From Ophiothrix spiculata (taxonomy: Eukaryota; Echinodermata; Ophiuroidea; Amphilepidida; Ophiotrichidae), in the NCBI GenBank assembly GCA_000969725.1, contig JXSR01S003708.1: 21,189 nt of DNA; one strand, given 5' to 3'. The position numbers were made by a program, and so were the translations under genes. Positions 1-8,462 of this stretch are shown here, one piece after another; positions within the stretch are counted from its first letter, which is position 1, and the number at the start of each line of letters is the position of its first letter. The notes under the pieces were generated by a model, which ran no database searches, was not told the origin of the DNA, and saw nothing but the letters and a program-made list of their open reading frames with translations.

Positions 1-365
1 ATCTACCATTCTACAAACGATGAGTCAAGTTTTTCAATTGTAATGTCAATTTGGATATTTTTATATATTGTAGCTTATACAAATTTCTTAAACGCAATTG
101 TTGGCTCACCTAAAACAAGCACGCCTAGATTATGAAAAGAGTTTGTTAATATAAACACATATCTATGTGCGTACCTTCAGACCTTGCAGTCATCTCATGT
201 ACAAAACTCGAAACGTTAATGTCACATCTGTTGCCCTTGGATTATCATTCAGTTGCAGAGAGAAAGCAGTGCTTACATAAATCTTACCGCTTTGTGTGCC
301 TTACGCAATTAACATGGAGGTACATTTCAAAATTATAAACATACTGCAGGTTTCATGTAACTTGG
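1..365. repeat. Long direct repeat, block Q, copy A
   Basis: This block recurs at 4019-4385, 8463-8765 and 15310-15662 with high by-eye identity, and in a much more diverged form near 10683-10840 and 17480-17740. Shared landmarks include 'aacaagcacgcctagatta', 'ctcgaaacgttaatgtcac', 'ggattatcattcagttgca' and 'actgcaggtttcatgtaa'. After about 365 this copy departs from the other three, which continue into block R. No coding frame is conserved across the copies. Nature unknown: part of a degenerate tandem array or a large mobile element. Confidence 0.9.
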
Positions 366-446
366 AAAATGTTTCCTTGGCATCCAATCACATATTCCAT
401 GATTTGACCAACTTTTATTCATTTTACTTTTTATTCCCACCCTCAG

Positions 447-586
447 ACGAACTGCAAGCACTGTACAAACATGTCGGAAGATGCAGACAACATTCCAGGA
501 TGGGCTCCCGCGAAATCATGCCGATAAACCCCTTTAAAATTGCATCTTATCTGATGGGATACATCATAATCTTGAAGAACAATAAG
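447..586 (+). other. Candidate exon (weak)
   Basis: A pyrimidine-rich tract ending in 'ttcccaccctcag' lies directly before 447, and 'aataag|gtgaga', a good donor-like sequence, ends the segment at 586. The 140-base interval between them is visibly richer in G+C than its surroundings and is open in one frame throughout (residues such as ELQALYKHVGRCRQHSRMG, ending near LMGYIIILKN). A second frame has an ATG at 471 in fair context and gives an 18-residue peptide beginning MSEDADNIPGW before a stop. I recognise no domain in either frame. The segment is absent from the other copies of the surrounding repeat. It could be an exon of an unseen gene, an exon carried by an element, or chance. Confidence 0.25.
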
Positions 587-730
587 GTGAGACATAAAGC
601 TATTCATTAATTTGGCCAAAAAATGACGATTTTTGACCTTACTTTTACATGTAAAATAAAAGGCAGGCTATTTTGTGGCGTAAACCCTACAACTAATTAG
701 CTAGCATTATCCTGAAACTGAAGGGTAATT
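587..730. other. Unassigned AT-rich spacer
   Basis: Sequence between the candidate exon and repeat block T. It has no convincing ORF, no obvious inverted repeat, and no clear match to the rest of the window. Confidence 0.5.
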
Positions 731-1480
731 TGAATGATATTTGCAACTATTTTGCTGATGAAGTCATGAATTGGTAAGAAAAAGTGTAACATAGCCTACC
801 ATTATATGAGAAAATATTACAAATTTGAATATATTTCTACAGAGGATTCTTGTATGATTTAACATTCAATAACAAATTTTTCACAATTGTGTGTACAAGT
901 CGTCAATGGCGCTTCCTCCACTGTCGTTTCCACTACCTCCCCCGTTGACTTGACTTACATTTTGGACCATAAATCTCATAATATTTGTTTAATATTTGTT
1001 GTCAATAATTGTTAAATTGTCTTGGGAAGTTTTGCATTTGAAAGACAATTACTCAGATAATGGTTCCAAACTTGTTGCAGAAGGTATGAAACAACTTGAA
1101 TGAAACTTAATTGAACTACGAAAAAAGAGTTTTTATGTTACATCCCCAATTTGCATAACCAATTCATGACTTCGGATATTCATAACTTAGGATCAGCGAG
1201 TCAAGTGTTTATATGGCTGAGTTAGAATTGTATTTAACCGTCTGCATTTGGACAGCGGTCGTTACAAAAAACAATTATCCAATGTCTTTCTATACTTTAT
1301 ATACGACTCGCACAGAAGTACATTCAATCTGTTTAATTGACGTTAGAGTGTGTATTGGAGTGCTTTGTTTATGTAACCCTTAAATGACCAACGGATCCAA
1401 GGTAATTGTATTACAGTATTCCTAAATGTTGTTAAGTAACATAGCGTAGACAGGTCATGCAGTATAGCTACTTTGTTTGC
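731..1480. repeat. Long direct repeat, block T, copy A
   Basis: This stretch is repeated in the same orientation at about 18490-19735. Landmarks are 'gctgatgaagtcatgaattgg', shared as 'gctgatgaagtcatgaatt', then 'tcgtttccactacctccccc', 'atttaaccgtctgcatttgg' and 'attacagtattcctaaatg'. The second copy carries three extra segments (near 18732, 18981-19206 and 19410-19659), so this copy serves as the empty-site reference. A short stretch at about 905-950, richer in G+C, is readable on the minus strand as VETTVEEAPLTTC. That frame has a stop just upstream in this copy but not in the other, so coding is not supported. Confidence 0.85.
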
Positions 1481-1740
1481 CCATATATAGACCATTACAG
1501 TCTATAGACTGCCAAACTGGCCTATTAGGAGTTCTGCTCATATCGACAATTGACATAAAAATGTAGCAAATAAAACGAAACACGGTTTGGGCAACAACGA
1601 GAATACATATGATAAAGCTCCACTATGCTCCAGAATGATTGGACTATCATCATTTTGGGCAGCGTATTTATTATCTTCATGGGTTCTTTAGATCTACTGC
1701 CATTTACCATTTTTTAAAATTTCAACTAAATTAAAAAAAC
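1481..1740. repeat. Block T/U junction
   Basis: The first part matches about 19728-19830 (landmarks 'gagttctgct' and 'gacaattgacat', then 'acacggtt'). The two copies then diverge after 'acacggtt' and match again only at the (AAGC)n tract. The divergent part in the downstream copy is filled by a foldback element and an LTR-like segment. A minus-strand open frame at 1525-1710 shows no recognisable domain and is probably chance. Confidence 0.5.
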
Positions 1741-2040
1741 AACAACTAACAAGCAAGCAAGCAAGCAAGCAAGCAAACAAACAAGCAATAAAAAAAAATT
1801 ACATACTCGCCATCTTTATATTCATATTTAAACTTTTTTGTAATATCTTTAACAATGTATTAGTACAATGCCATTAAAATCAAATCAAAGATAAGACGCC
1901 TTTTACATGCTCAAGTCACGTCTGGTTGTTAAAATATTCGCATTCAATTGCCTATTAAGCAAATGTCATAGTTTGGGCAATACAAATATATCTTTATACA
2001 AAGAAGATCAAGTTACACTACATATTGCACTTTTGCCAAC
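1741..2040. repeat. Block U, copy A, with (CAAG)n microsatellite
   Basis: It begins with a CAAG/CAAA microsatellite at about 1749-1787, then unique-looking sequence with landmarks 'actcgcca', 'caatgtattagtacaatgcc' and 'gcaaatgtcatagtttgggc'. The same order is found at 20916-21189, where the window ends, so the true repeat boundary lies beyond the window. Confidence 0.8.
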
Positions 2041-3337
2041 TGAAAGATATTATTCCTTTACTACTTAAGGTAATTTGCATTTAAATAACTCCTTTCAGAA
2101 ATTACTGTATTTACGAAACTGGATTATAGTTAACTCAGGTAATCATCATTATGGTTACTTGCACTGTCGTTTAATGTTCATTATCGTACGCAAATACCAC
2201 TAGCTGGTATTGTATTATTACCAACTAAGATGTTAATTACATTTGAAATAAACAATCTAATTAAGAATTCGTATTATTGAATCATCAAAACATCAGATTG
2301 AGACCATTACTGTATATTCCGATGCATAAGTGTATTACATGTATATTACAGTTTCTTTATTCGTTAGTGCTATATCTTAAAAACGTTACAAAAAATGTAG
2401 TTCACATAAATACACATCTTTCATGAATGCTCTGAAATTTTACAAAAAAGAGGTTTACCGACATCGTCTTCGCTAATTCACAAAAGTTGAGAAATAAAGT
2501 GTTTGTATCTTATGTGTTTGGATAACGTTGTCACAGTGAGTATTGAGACGAAAATCTGTTGTCAAATCCATATCAATAGGTTCAAGCAATATGATTTGGA
2601 TCAAAATATATAGATTTAGAGTTAAAACAGTTTAAAATGAATAATTATAACTAACTTTGGCAACCAGATGCATATTTTTCTCTTAATTTGTTTTCTAACG
2701 AAGCAAATACACAAAATGGATACATGCACTTTTCTTTACAATTACACATTTACAAGTAGAATTAAATTCGGGATCCCGAATTTAATTCAACAATTTGCCA
2801 TTACTGAAAAATATTGCAACTTTGTGTCAAATCATTTGTAGGGTATCAATGTCCCCGGCCAATGTCATACAAACACAAACCCAGCCAGTCAAGAAAAAAA
2901 AAATCAAAAGTCATGGGTTATAGGGGGTATCCTATCTGATTCTCCACATTTCAATTGCAGACAGCATGTAATGGTCATGCAAATCTCATTTCTACATGTA
3001 GTTCTGATCGTCGCAATACAAACACCGAGTCACGTTGCAGTTCCATGTATGTTGAAATTTAACTACTGTACTCTCGAAAGTAAGAGTTATTGAAGGATAA
3101 GTGTAAGAGTGAACAATCCCTTAACAGAAGTGATATTAAAGGTCAAACACATCAAGTGGAATAAATATTTAAGAAGGAAATTTTGGGAGGTGCATGCTTA
3201 ACAATGAAAGCTTCTTTCAACTCCAATCTAACTATAGTAAAGAAGAGGTTGTTTATTTGTGTGAGTTGAAAAATATATTATGTTTGATCTGCATGAAGCC
3301 TAGCTCACAATGTGACGGATTTACAACGTAAATCTTT
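2041..3337. other. Gene-free spacer, no assignable content except one palindrome
   Basis: About 1.3 kb of AT-rich sequence without a convincing ORF, splice-flanked exon, tRNA-like fold or clear similarity to other parts of the window. The only standout is the 30-bp perfect palindrome at 2759-2788, followed by a slightly G+C-richer stretch at 2840-2950 with a short A10 run. Confidence 0.5.
2759..2788. repeat. 30-bp perfect palindrome centred on GGATCC
   Basis: The sequence reads GAATTAAATTCGGG, ATCCCGAATTTAATTC without a mismatch and without a spacer; the dyad centre falls within GGATCC at 2771-2776. The symmetry stops abruptly at both edges. No other copy is present in the window. Its role is unknown. 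Confidence 0.95.
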
Positions 3338-4018
3338 AATTATCATTAGGAGATTGTTCACGCCGCTTTCTTAAAGAAAAGGAATATTATCAAAAAAGAA
3401 ACCAACCGAAATGAAATTATACAATTACACAATATAAATCACAAGATATTTACAATAAGTAACGACAGTTTTAAAATTCTCGGATTTTCATCTATCTAAT
3501 TTTGACAACCGCTAAATTTATACAAAGTACATGTATCAGTAAAGCGTGATAGGCCTTATGCAAGTTATTGATACTGCTTTTCCATTAAAAAGACAATAAT
3601 TCGAATCCCGCAATAACAGTGCGAGAATCGACTAGCCATATGGCAGATTTAAGATACCAACAGTAGTTAATCACGTTCGCGGTGATGTGCAATTTTATCG
3701 GAGCTGAGAGGAAATCATTGGATTTATATATTACATTTGAGTTAACCTAGAAAAATGGTAAATACATATAGTTTTGTAACCAAATTTGTTTCTTATACTC
3801 TGTTGTATATTATGTTAACAAAAACACTTGCATTGCAAGAAAGTAACCAACTAAATAATGACATTCTTTAGGGTAAAATCAAAAGGAAAGCTAATCAGCA
3901 GCTATCAACGTTTGCGAGAGAATAGGAAAAAGATTAAACAGGAAAGTAAAATAAAACATTGACACCCTCCCGCTATCCATGTTAAAATATTGTTTTTAAC
4001 GAAAAAGCACCTTTTTGA
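3338..4018. repeat. Long direct repeat, block P, copy B
   Basis: This block is repeated at 5990-6328 (truncated by an insertion) and 13515-14189. Landmarks are 'aatcacaagatatttacaat', 'aaagcgtgataggccttatg' and 'aaaatcaaaaggaaagctaa'. It runs directly into block Q at 4019 and acts as the uninterrupted reference for both the retrotransposon insertion in copy C and the MITE insertion in copy D. The by-eye equivalent of the piggyBac-type target site here reads 'gtttttaacg' and contains TTAA. Confidence 0.85.
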
Positions 4019-5330
4019 AATACATCTAACATTTTACAAACGATGAGTCAACTTTTTCAAATGTAATGTAAATTTTGATATTTTTGTATATTGTAGTTCA
4101 TATACATTTCTTTAACTCATTTTGTTTTGTGCTCCCCTAAACCAAGCACGCCTAGATTATTTAAAGAGTTTGTTAATATAAATACTTATCTCTGTGCTTA
4201 CCTTCTGACCTTGTAGTCATCTCATATACAAAACTCGAAACATTAATGTCACATATGTTGCCCTAGGATTATCATTCAGTTGCAGGCAGCAAGCAGTGCT
4301 TACATATATCTTACCACTTTGTATGCCTTATGACATAAACATGGAGGCATCTTTCAAAAAACATACTGCAGGTTTCATGTAGCTTGAAAAACAAAAACAT
4401 GTTTTTGTTGATGGCAAGAAAGCCAAAGACAGTATCTTTAAGAAGGTTTTTTTTTTATAGGGAAATTGAAAGGAAAGTTGATCTAAAATGTAGAAACCTT
4501 ATAAAATCAGTAACCTTAAATTTATTTTCAAAAAGACCTAATACTTTTTGCAAATTAAAATCTAGCTCTGGCTCTCAACCATTGCGTCAAACTGAAACCA
4601 GTCAAAGGAGAATTCATTATTCAAAATATCTACGTAGATTATTTTCGTACATGTAATTCATACAGTGATTGCTTACAATGATTCAGGACCGACACTTTTT
4701 TAGAAGCCTTTTCATTTTCAATATAATTGTTTCTTGAGTTTAGGTTGACTACATCACAGGAATATCATGACATTTAATTCAGACAAGTATTTTATAGAAC
4801 ATAAAATTCATACCCTGAACCTCTATAGATCAGGTTTCTTATTAATGTTGTAGTTATTAATCCTGCCTGACTATAACAATCATAAGAAGTGGTTTGTCAC
4901 GTTCCATGCCATCTTTTGAATAGATGCATTAAGATAACAAAGTTAATAAAACTCATCGGGTGCATGATATTAATCCATAAGACACACTCACTTGAAAGAC
5001 AATTTCATCATTGATGGCAATAGATATTTCAAATCTAATTATGATAAATACAAACATTACAAACGAAATGTTTGATTGTATGCCATGTTTTGACTGTATA
5101 TGGAACTGGTTTTGTTAAATTAGGGAAAAAAAGGAAATGCGTTTTTGTGAAATTGATTTTGCCGAACAAAAATTGGGTTAACAAATTGAATTATTGAGAA
5201 ACAGTCTCAAATATTTCGTATCTGTTACACTGCATCAGACATTTTCATATTCTGTTAAATGCCAGATTTTGATGTGCTATATTGAATACTTTGATTTGAC
5301 GGTACGTTCGTATTTTGTAAAGCGTGTTTT
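4019..5330. repeat. Long direct repeat, blocks Q and R, copy B
   Basis: Block Q (4019-4385) continues into block R, which is shared with 8765-9610 and 15662-16560. Landmarks in R are 'gtttttgttgatggcaag', 'gggaaattgaaa', 'aatctagctctgg' and 'gaagtggtttgtcacgtt'. An open frame at 4384-4656 (starting MKNKNMFLLMARKPKTVSL) has a readable counterpart in copy D (15660-15842). Indels shift the frame between copies, and the older R' copy has a stop in the aligned frame, so these are probably not genes. The match fades near 5280-5330. Confidence 0.85.
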
Positions 5331-5448
5331 TTGAAATTGTATAAGATTTCTTTCAAAATTTTCTTTCTTCTTAAATTAGTAACTAGTATGTATCAATGGT
5401 TTGACAATGATTGACTATCTGGTTACATGTGATGATATTACTTATAGG

Positions 5449-5626
5449 TTAATAAATGTGCATTTCATACGCGAGTGAAATGAGCCAAAATCAATGCACG
5501 CGCGGTCAATTTTGATGCGTCCAATTCATGAGGTCCGTAGGGGCCGAGTGTTTGGACAGCAATCAAAATTTACCGCAAGTGCATTTGTGCTGTCTTATTT
5601 CGCATAATGGAATGCAAATTTATTAA
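5449..5626. mobile_element. Small foldback element (MITE-like), about 178 bp
   Basis: The two ends are imperfect inverted repeats of about 70 bases: the left arm runs 'ttaataaatgtgcatttcat' through 'ggtcaattttgatgcgtcca', and the right arm reads, in reverse complement, 'ttaataaatttgcattccat' through 'ggtaaattttgattgctgtc'. The best-paired inner part is the 'tcaattttgat' segment. A roughly 40-base loop in the centre contains 'ggtccgtaggggccgag'. It is G+C-richer than the surroundings, has no ORF, and the target duplication is not resolved. Confidence 0.7.
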
Positions 5627-5989
5627 TCTAATTCATACACGACAGAAACATAATATTGTATCTTTTGTGAAAAGAAATAAGTCCTGTAATATGACCATCA
5701 AAATCCAAAACTTTTCTTAACTAAATAAATAATCACCCGACAAAAAAATAATGAAATATTCATACGTACCTAACGCCCGCCATGCAAACTGGATCGCAAC
5801 AAAACGCATTTGTACATCACCAATCAATATGCAAGACCAGCAATTATTTACGTGCTCGTTTTCTTGACAACAAGAAGAACCATTTCCCTATAAGATTTGC
5901 TTTTGGACGCACTTGATTTTGTGTTCAGGCTGTCTAGCAAAAAATAGATCCCCTGACCTTAGGTAAAATGTTGCTTTATTTAATTGCCA
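5627..5989. other. Gene-free spacer
   Basis: AT-rich sequence between the small foldback element and block P copy C. No ORF, RNA fold or repeat relationship was recognised. Confidence 0.5.
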
Positions 5990-6328
5990 TGGGCTTGATC
6001 TTATTTTCTGACAATGGTTTTTAACGGAAAGCTCTAAAAATCATGGTTAAAACAAGACATTTATACATAAGAGAACGTAACAAGTGTAATTCCATCAGGA
6101 GTATCTATAATCACAAAATTGCATCCTTCACATTAAAGTTGACAGAAATCTCAACATGTGTAATTATTATTAGGAGATCGTTCCCGTCGCTTATTTTAAG
6201 AAAAGGAATTAAAAAAAAAACATCGATATTAAATTGTACAATTACACAACATAAATCACAAGATATTTACAATAAGTGACGATAGTTTTAAAAATCTCTG
6301 TTTTCATCTACCTAATTTTGACAACCGT
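5990..6328. repeat. Block P, copy C, truncated by insertion
   Basis: It matches block P of copies B and D from 'ttattttctgacaa' and 'ctctaaaaatcatggttaa' through 'catctacctaattttgacaa', then stops at 6328 where foreign sequence begins. Relative to copy B, about 560 bases (equivalent to 3509-4068) are missing between here and 8463. The insertion was therefore accompanied by, or followed by, loss of the target region. The 78-codon frame at 6043-6279 lies inside this repeat and is considered chance. Confidence 0.8.
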
Positions 6329-8000
6329 TAGTATAGTATAGTATAGTTTTATTGGAATTCACTTTTACAACAGTGGCACACATCTACTCGATGGTGCATC
6401 CAAAACAAATAGAGAACATAAGAACAAAACATAAATATATACAGATTTACATAATTATACAGAGTATATATATCATAAATATTACAAGATACAGATATAT
6501 ACAAAAGATCCACTTTATAATGTGAGCGATTTGTCCCGAATTTGTAAAGCAAGCAGCAACCAGTTGTTTGGAAACTTTTGGAGATTAACGTAAGATCAAA
6601 ACATTCGATATAGATCGGACACATTAAATAGTGGACGACAACAAGAACACACCTCATGGGTTTGACAGAAGTTGGGATCTGTGTTTCCAGGCAGAATAGA
6701 TATAATTTTTACAATGTCTATCAAAAACTGAACCTAGAGCTTCATCAAATGCAAAAACATTTTCCAACATTAAGAAGTATTTAGTATCAACATCACCATA
6801 ATACAATATATCCCAAAATTTATTACAATCTTGTGAAAATAAGTCATTTTTGAGGTTATTGTACTCAATTTCTCTGATATCTAAAAGTCCTTCACAAAAG
6901 AACATGAAATGGTTTGTATCCTCAACACCTTTGGAACATAATTTACAAACACCAGTATTTTCAGCAGACCAGGATTTAGTATTATAGTTTAGAGGCAATG
7001 TGTTTGTACGAACTTTGAATTTCATTGAACTTAAATGGAAGTTTAGAGGATTTAAAAGATAATGTTCCATTGAGGGGGCAGTTTTGTATTTGCAGTAGAT
7101 ATTGAGCGATTTCTTACTTTTAGCGAATTTCATACCATTTTTTATCATTCAATTCTTTGCTTATTTTGATAAAAGAATTAACCCAATGTTTGTTGAATGG
7201 TTTATTTATGCTAAATATATGATCAAGACCATTTGAGATTAATGTATTGTGAATATGCTCTAACCATTTCCACTTTAACGTGTTCTTGTTTCTTTCGTAT
7301 GATTCGAAAAGTTTTAGAAATAACAATTTAGGGTATTTATGTCAGTCATGTTCAAGAGGCGATTAAAATATTTTATACGGTGATTTGTTTGGATTGTTGC
7401 AATTGAGTCCCAGCCAAGGTCGCCATAGAGAGCCTCCTTTGCAGTATTTCTATTGGCCTTAAGGATCGTGTTCACCATATGTATTTGTAGGCCTTCAATT
7501 TTGTTTGTGTCTGATTTACTGCTACAAACCCATACTGAGCATGCGTAGTCGATGGTCGGAAGCCCAATTGTTTTCCAAAGCAAATCACCATAATATACTC
7601 GATTAAAATCATCATGATTATTAATTATTGATTTTATATAAGCAATAAGTCTATTTCCTTTACGTATTACTTCATCAATATGAGTATTATCAGATAAATT
7701 TCTATCAAAGTTTACGCCTAGATATTTATAGTATTTAACTTCGTTAATAAAATGGTCAACAAGCTTCCATTCTTTATCTTCATTGACTTTCTTTCCGATG
7801 ATGACAATGTTTGATTTAGTATAATTAAAATTAAGTTTAAATTTATTAGAGAACTCAGTCGCAACATTTAACAAGTTATTTAGATCTTGTTCATTCTCAC
7901 CTATTAATACAACGTCGTCGGCCCAAAATAGACAACCGAATTGATTATTGTCAATGTGACACTTCTCGATCAGGTTACAATCTGTTCGGTTGAGACTCAA
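6329..8000 (-). mobile_element. 5'-truncated non-LTR retrotransposon, minus strand
   Basis: Read on the minus strand, this is the 3' part of a non-LTR (LINE) element. It contains the second half of a reverse transcriptase, a thumb/connection region, a zinc-binding C-terminal segment, about 320 bases of 3' UTR, an AATAAA at 6348-6353 and a short tandem tail of the 5-base unit ACTAT (about 3.5 copies, 6329-6346). The endonuclease domain and the RT fingers are missing: similarity stops near 8000, as expected for 5' truncation during target-primed reverse transcription. The left junction lies inside block P. No target-site duplication was identified because the other junction abuts a second foreign segment. 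The clade is not assigned: the short-repeat tail suggests a CR1/L2/Jockey-like relative rather than L1. Confidence 0.85.
6654..8000 (-). pseudogene. Non-LTR reverse transcriptase, C-terminal half, frameshifted
   Basis: Three overlapping minus-strand open segments (8000-7314, 7326-7120, 7148-6654) form one broken protein. The first segment carries the catalytic (F/Y)xDD box as LFWADDVVL (residues 24-32, near 7925). Trp replaces the usual Phe or Tyr, while both aspartates are kept. This is followed by the primer-grip-like KYLGVNFD (92-99) and a GDLGW thumb segment (193-197). The last segment has CKLCSKG...HFMFFCEG, a C-x2-C...H-x4-C zinc-binding pattern common at the C-terminus of several LINE clades. 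Frameshifts lie near 7315-7330 and near 7120-7148. The apparent start at 8000 is a TTG created by truncation, not a true start. Non-functional as found. Confidence 0.88.
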
Positions 8001-8097
8001 TAGGCAAAGGGCAACCTATCATTTGTAAACACATTAGAGGTATAGGGGCAACCTACTTTTGTGTAAATAACTGTTGGCAAGGGGCAGCCTTCAGGTA

Positions 8098-8113
8098 GAC
8101 TCTTTTCAGAGTC
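8098..8113 (+). promoter_or_regulatory. Histone mRNA 3' stem-loop-like hairpin, copy 1
   Basis: GACTCTTTTCAGAGTC folds as a 6-bp stem with a TTTC tetraloop and is followed by ACAAA. Metazoan replication-dependent histone mRNAs end in GGYYCU-UHHU/UUUC-AGRGCC followed by ACCCA, bound by SLBP. Relative to the copy at 8200 the second stem pair is A-T instead of G-C. No histone coding sequence precedes it. Functional status unknown. Confidence 0.6.
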
Positions 8114-8199
8114 ACAAATATCTCATAAGAACAACACATTAGAGGTTAGGGGCAACCTACTTTTGTGTAAATCTGTTGGCAAGGGGCAGCCTTCAGAAA

Positions 8200-8215
8200 G
8201 GCTCTTTCCAGAGCC
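8200..8215 (+). promoter_or_regulatory. Histone mRNA 3' stem-loop-like hairpin, copy 2
   Basis: GGCTCTTTCCAGAGCC is a perfect 6-bp stem with a TTCC loop, flanked by 'AAA' upstream and 'ACCAAA' downstream. It differs from the canonical histone 3' stem-loop sequence by one loop base. A purine-rich 'caaagagg' about 13 bases downstream is reminiscent of a histone downstream element. No histone ORF precedes it; the sequence upstream is the tandem core module. Confidence 0.65.
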
Positions 8216-8338
8216 ACCAAATAATCTCAAAGAGGTGATCTGCTTTCAACACTGTTGGCAAGGGGCAGCCTTCAGTGAATGGCTCATGTGAGTCATCAGT
8301 GGGAAGTGACGGCCCACATGTCTTTATAATAATATTTG

Positions 8339-8385
8339 TCCTGAAGAAGTCAGAGCTACTCCTGACGAAAGCTTGACAGTTCAAA
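8339..8385 (+). ncRNA. Hammerhead-like hairpin (degenerate)
   Basis: The order CTGAAGA, A, GTCAG, eight-base loop, CTGAC, GAAA recalls the hammerhead ribozyme core (CUGANGA, stem II, GAAA), with a perfect 5-bp stem II. An extra A before stem II is not canonical. A stem III can be drawn only with a mismatch and a bulge, and stem I is limited to GTC/GAC. Hammerhead motifs are known from Penelope-like retroelements, which is a plausible origin, but self-cleavage is doubtful as read here. Confidence 0.25.
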
Positions 8386-8462
8386 ACTTGTCCGACGGCG
8401 AACCCGTTAAAATCTACCAATTGTTATGAATTCCCGCCGTAAAAGCCTTTCTCAAAAAAAAT

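Larger units (their letters stand above)
8007..8275 (+). repeat. Tandem module array (about 102-base unit, 2 full and 2 partial copies)
   Basis: The full unit reads 'acacattagagg', 'aggggcaacctacttttgtg', 'taaat', then 'ctgttggcaaggggcagcct' + 'tcag', then a stem-loop. Full copies start near 8029 and 8134. A partial leading copy lies at about 8007-8030 ('gggcaacctatcatttgtaa'), and a partial trailing copy at 8252-8275 has only the 24-base 'ctgttggc...ttcag' core. Cores are at 8071-8094, 8173-8196 and 8252-8275 and appear identical. Confidence 0.9.
8001..8461 (+). mobile_element. Candidate retroposed element with histone-type stem-loops and A-tail
   Basis: This segment is foreign to block Q, which resumes at 8463. 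It begins with tandem modules (see the separate repeat entry), two of which end in histone-type 3' stem-loops in the plus orientation. It continues through a hammerhead-like hairpin near 8339-8372 and a moderately G+C-rich stretch ('gtccgacggcgaacccgtt'), and ends in eight A residues at 8454-8461. The 3' A-run and the plus orientation of the stem-loops suggest retroposition of a plus-sense RNA, opposite to the adjoining LINE fragment. Alternatives are the inverted 5' part of the same insertion (twin priming) or the end of a Penelope-like element. The minus-strand open frame at 8193-8420 resembles nothing known to me. Confidence 0.5.

Noticed and set aside
1749-1787. CRISPR-like or regulatory array
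   Set aside because: It is a simple CAAG/CAAA microsatellite with no spacers.
4384-4656. 90-codon open frame with a related frame in copy D
   Set aside because: The frame is broken by indels between copies and by a stop in the older Q'R' copy; no domain is recognisable.
8200-8215. 3' end of a histone gene
   Set aside because: No histone reading frame (H1, H2A, H2B, H3 or H4) precedes either stem-loop in any frame I read; the upstream sequence is the tandem module.
8281-8294. Third stem-loop ('ggctcatgtgagtc') after the third core module
   Set aside because: The fold leaves almost no loop and lacks the UUUC-type loop and ACC tail, so it is not counted as histone-like.
8193-8420. Minus-strand 75-codon open frame
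   Set aside because: It overlaps the tandem modules and stem-loop on the opposite strand; no domain, and explained by the low stop density of the G+C-richer segment.
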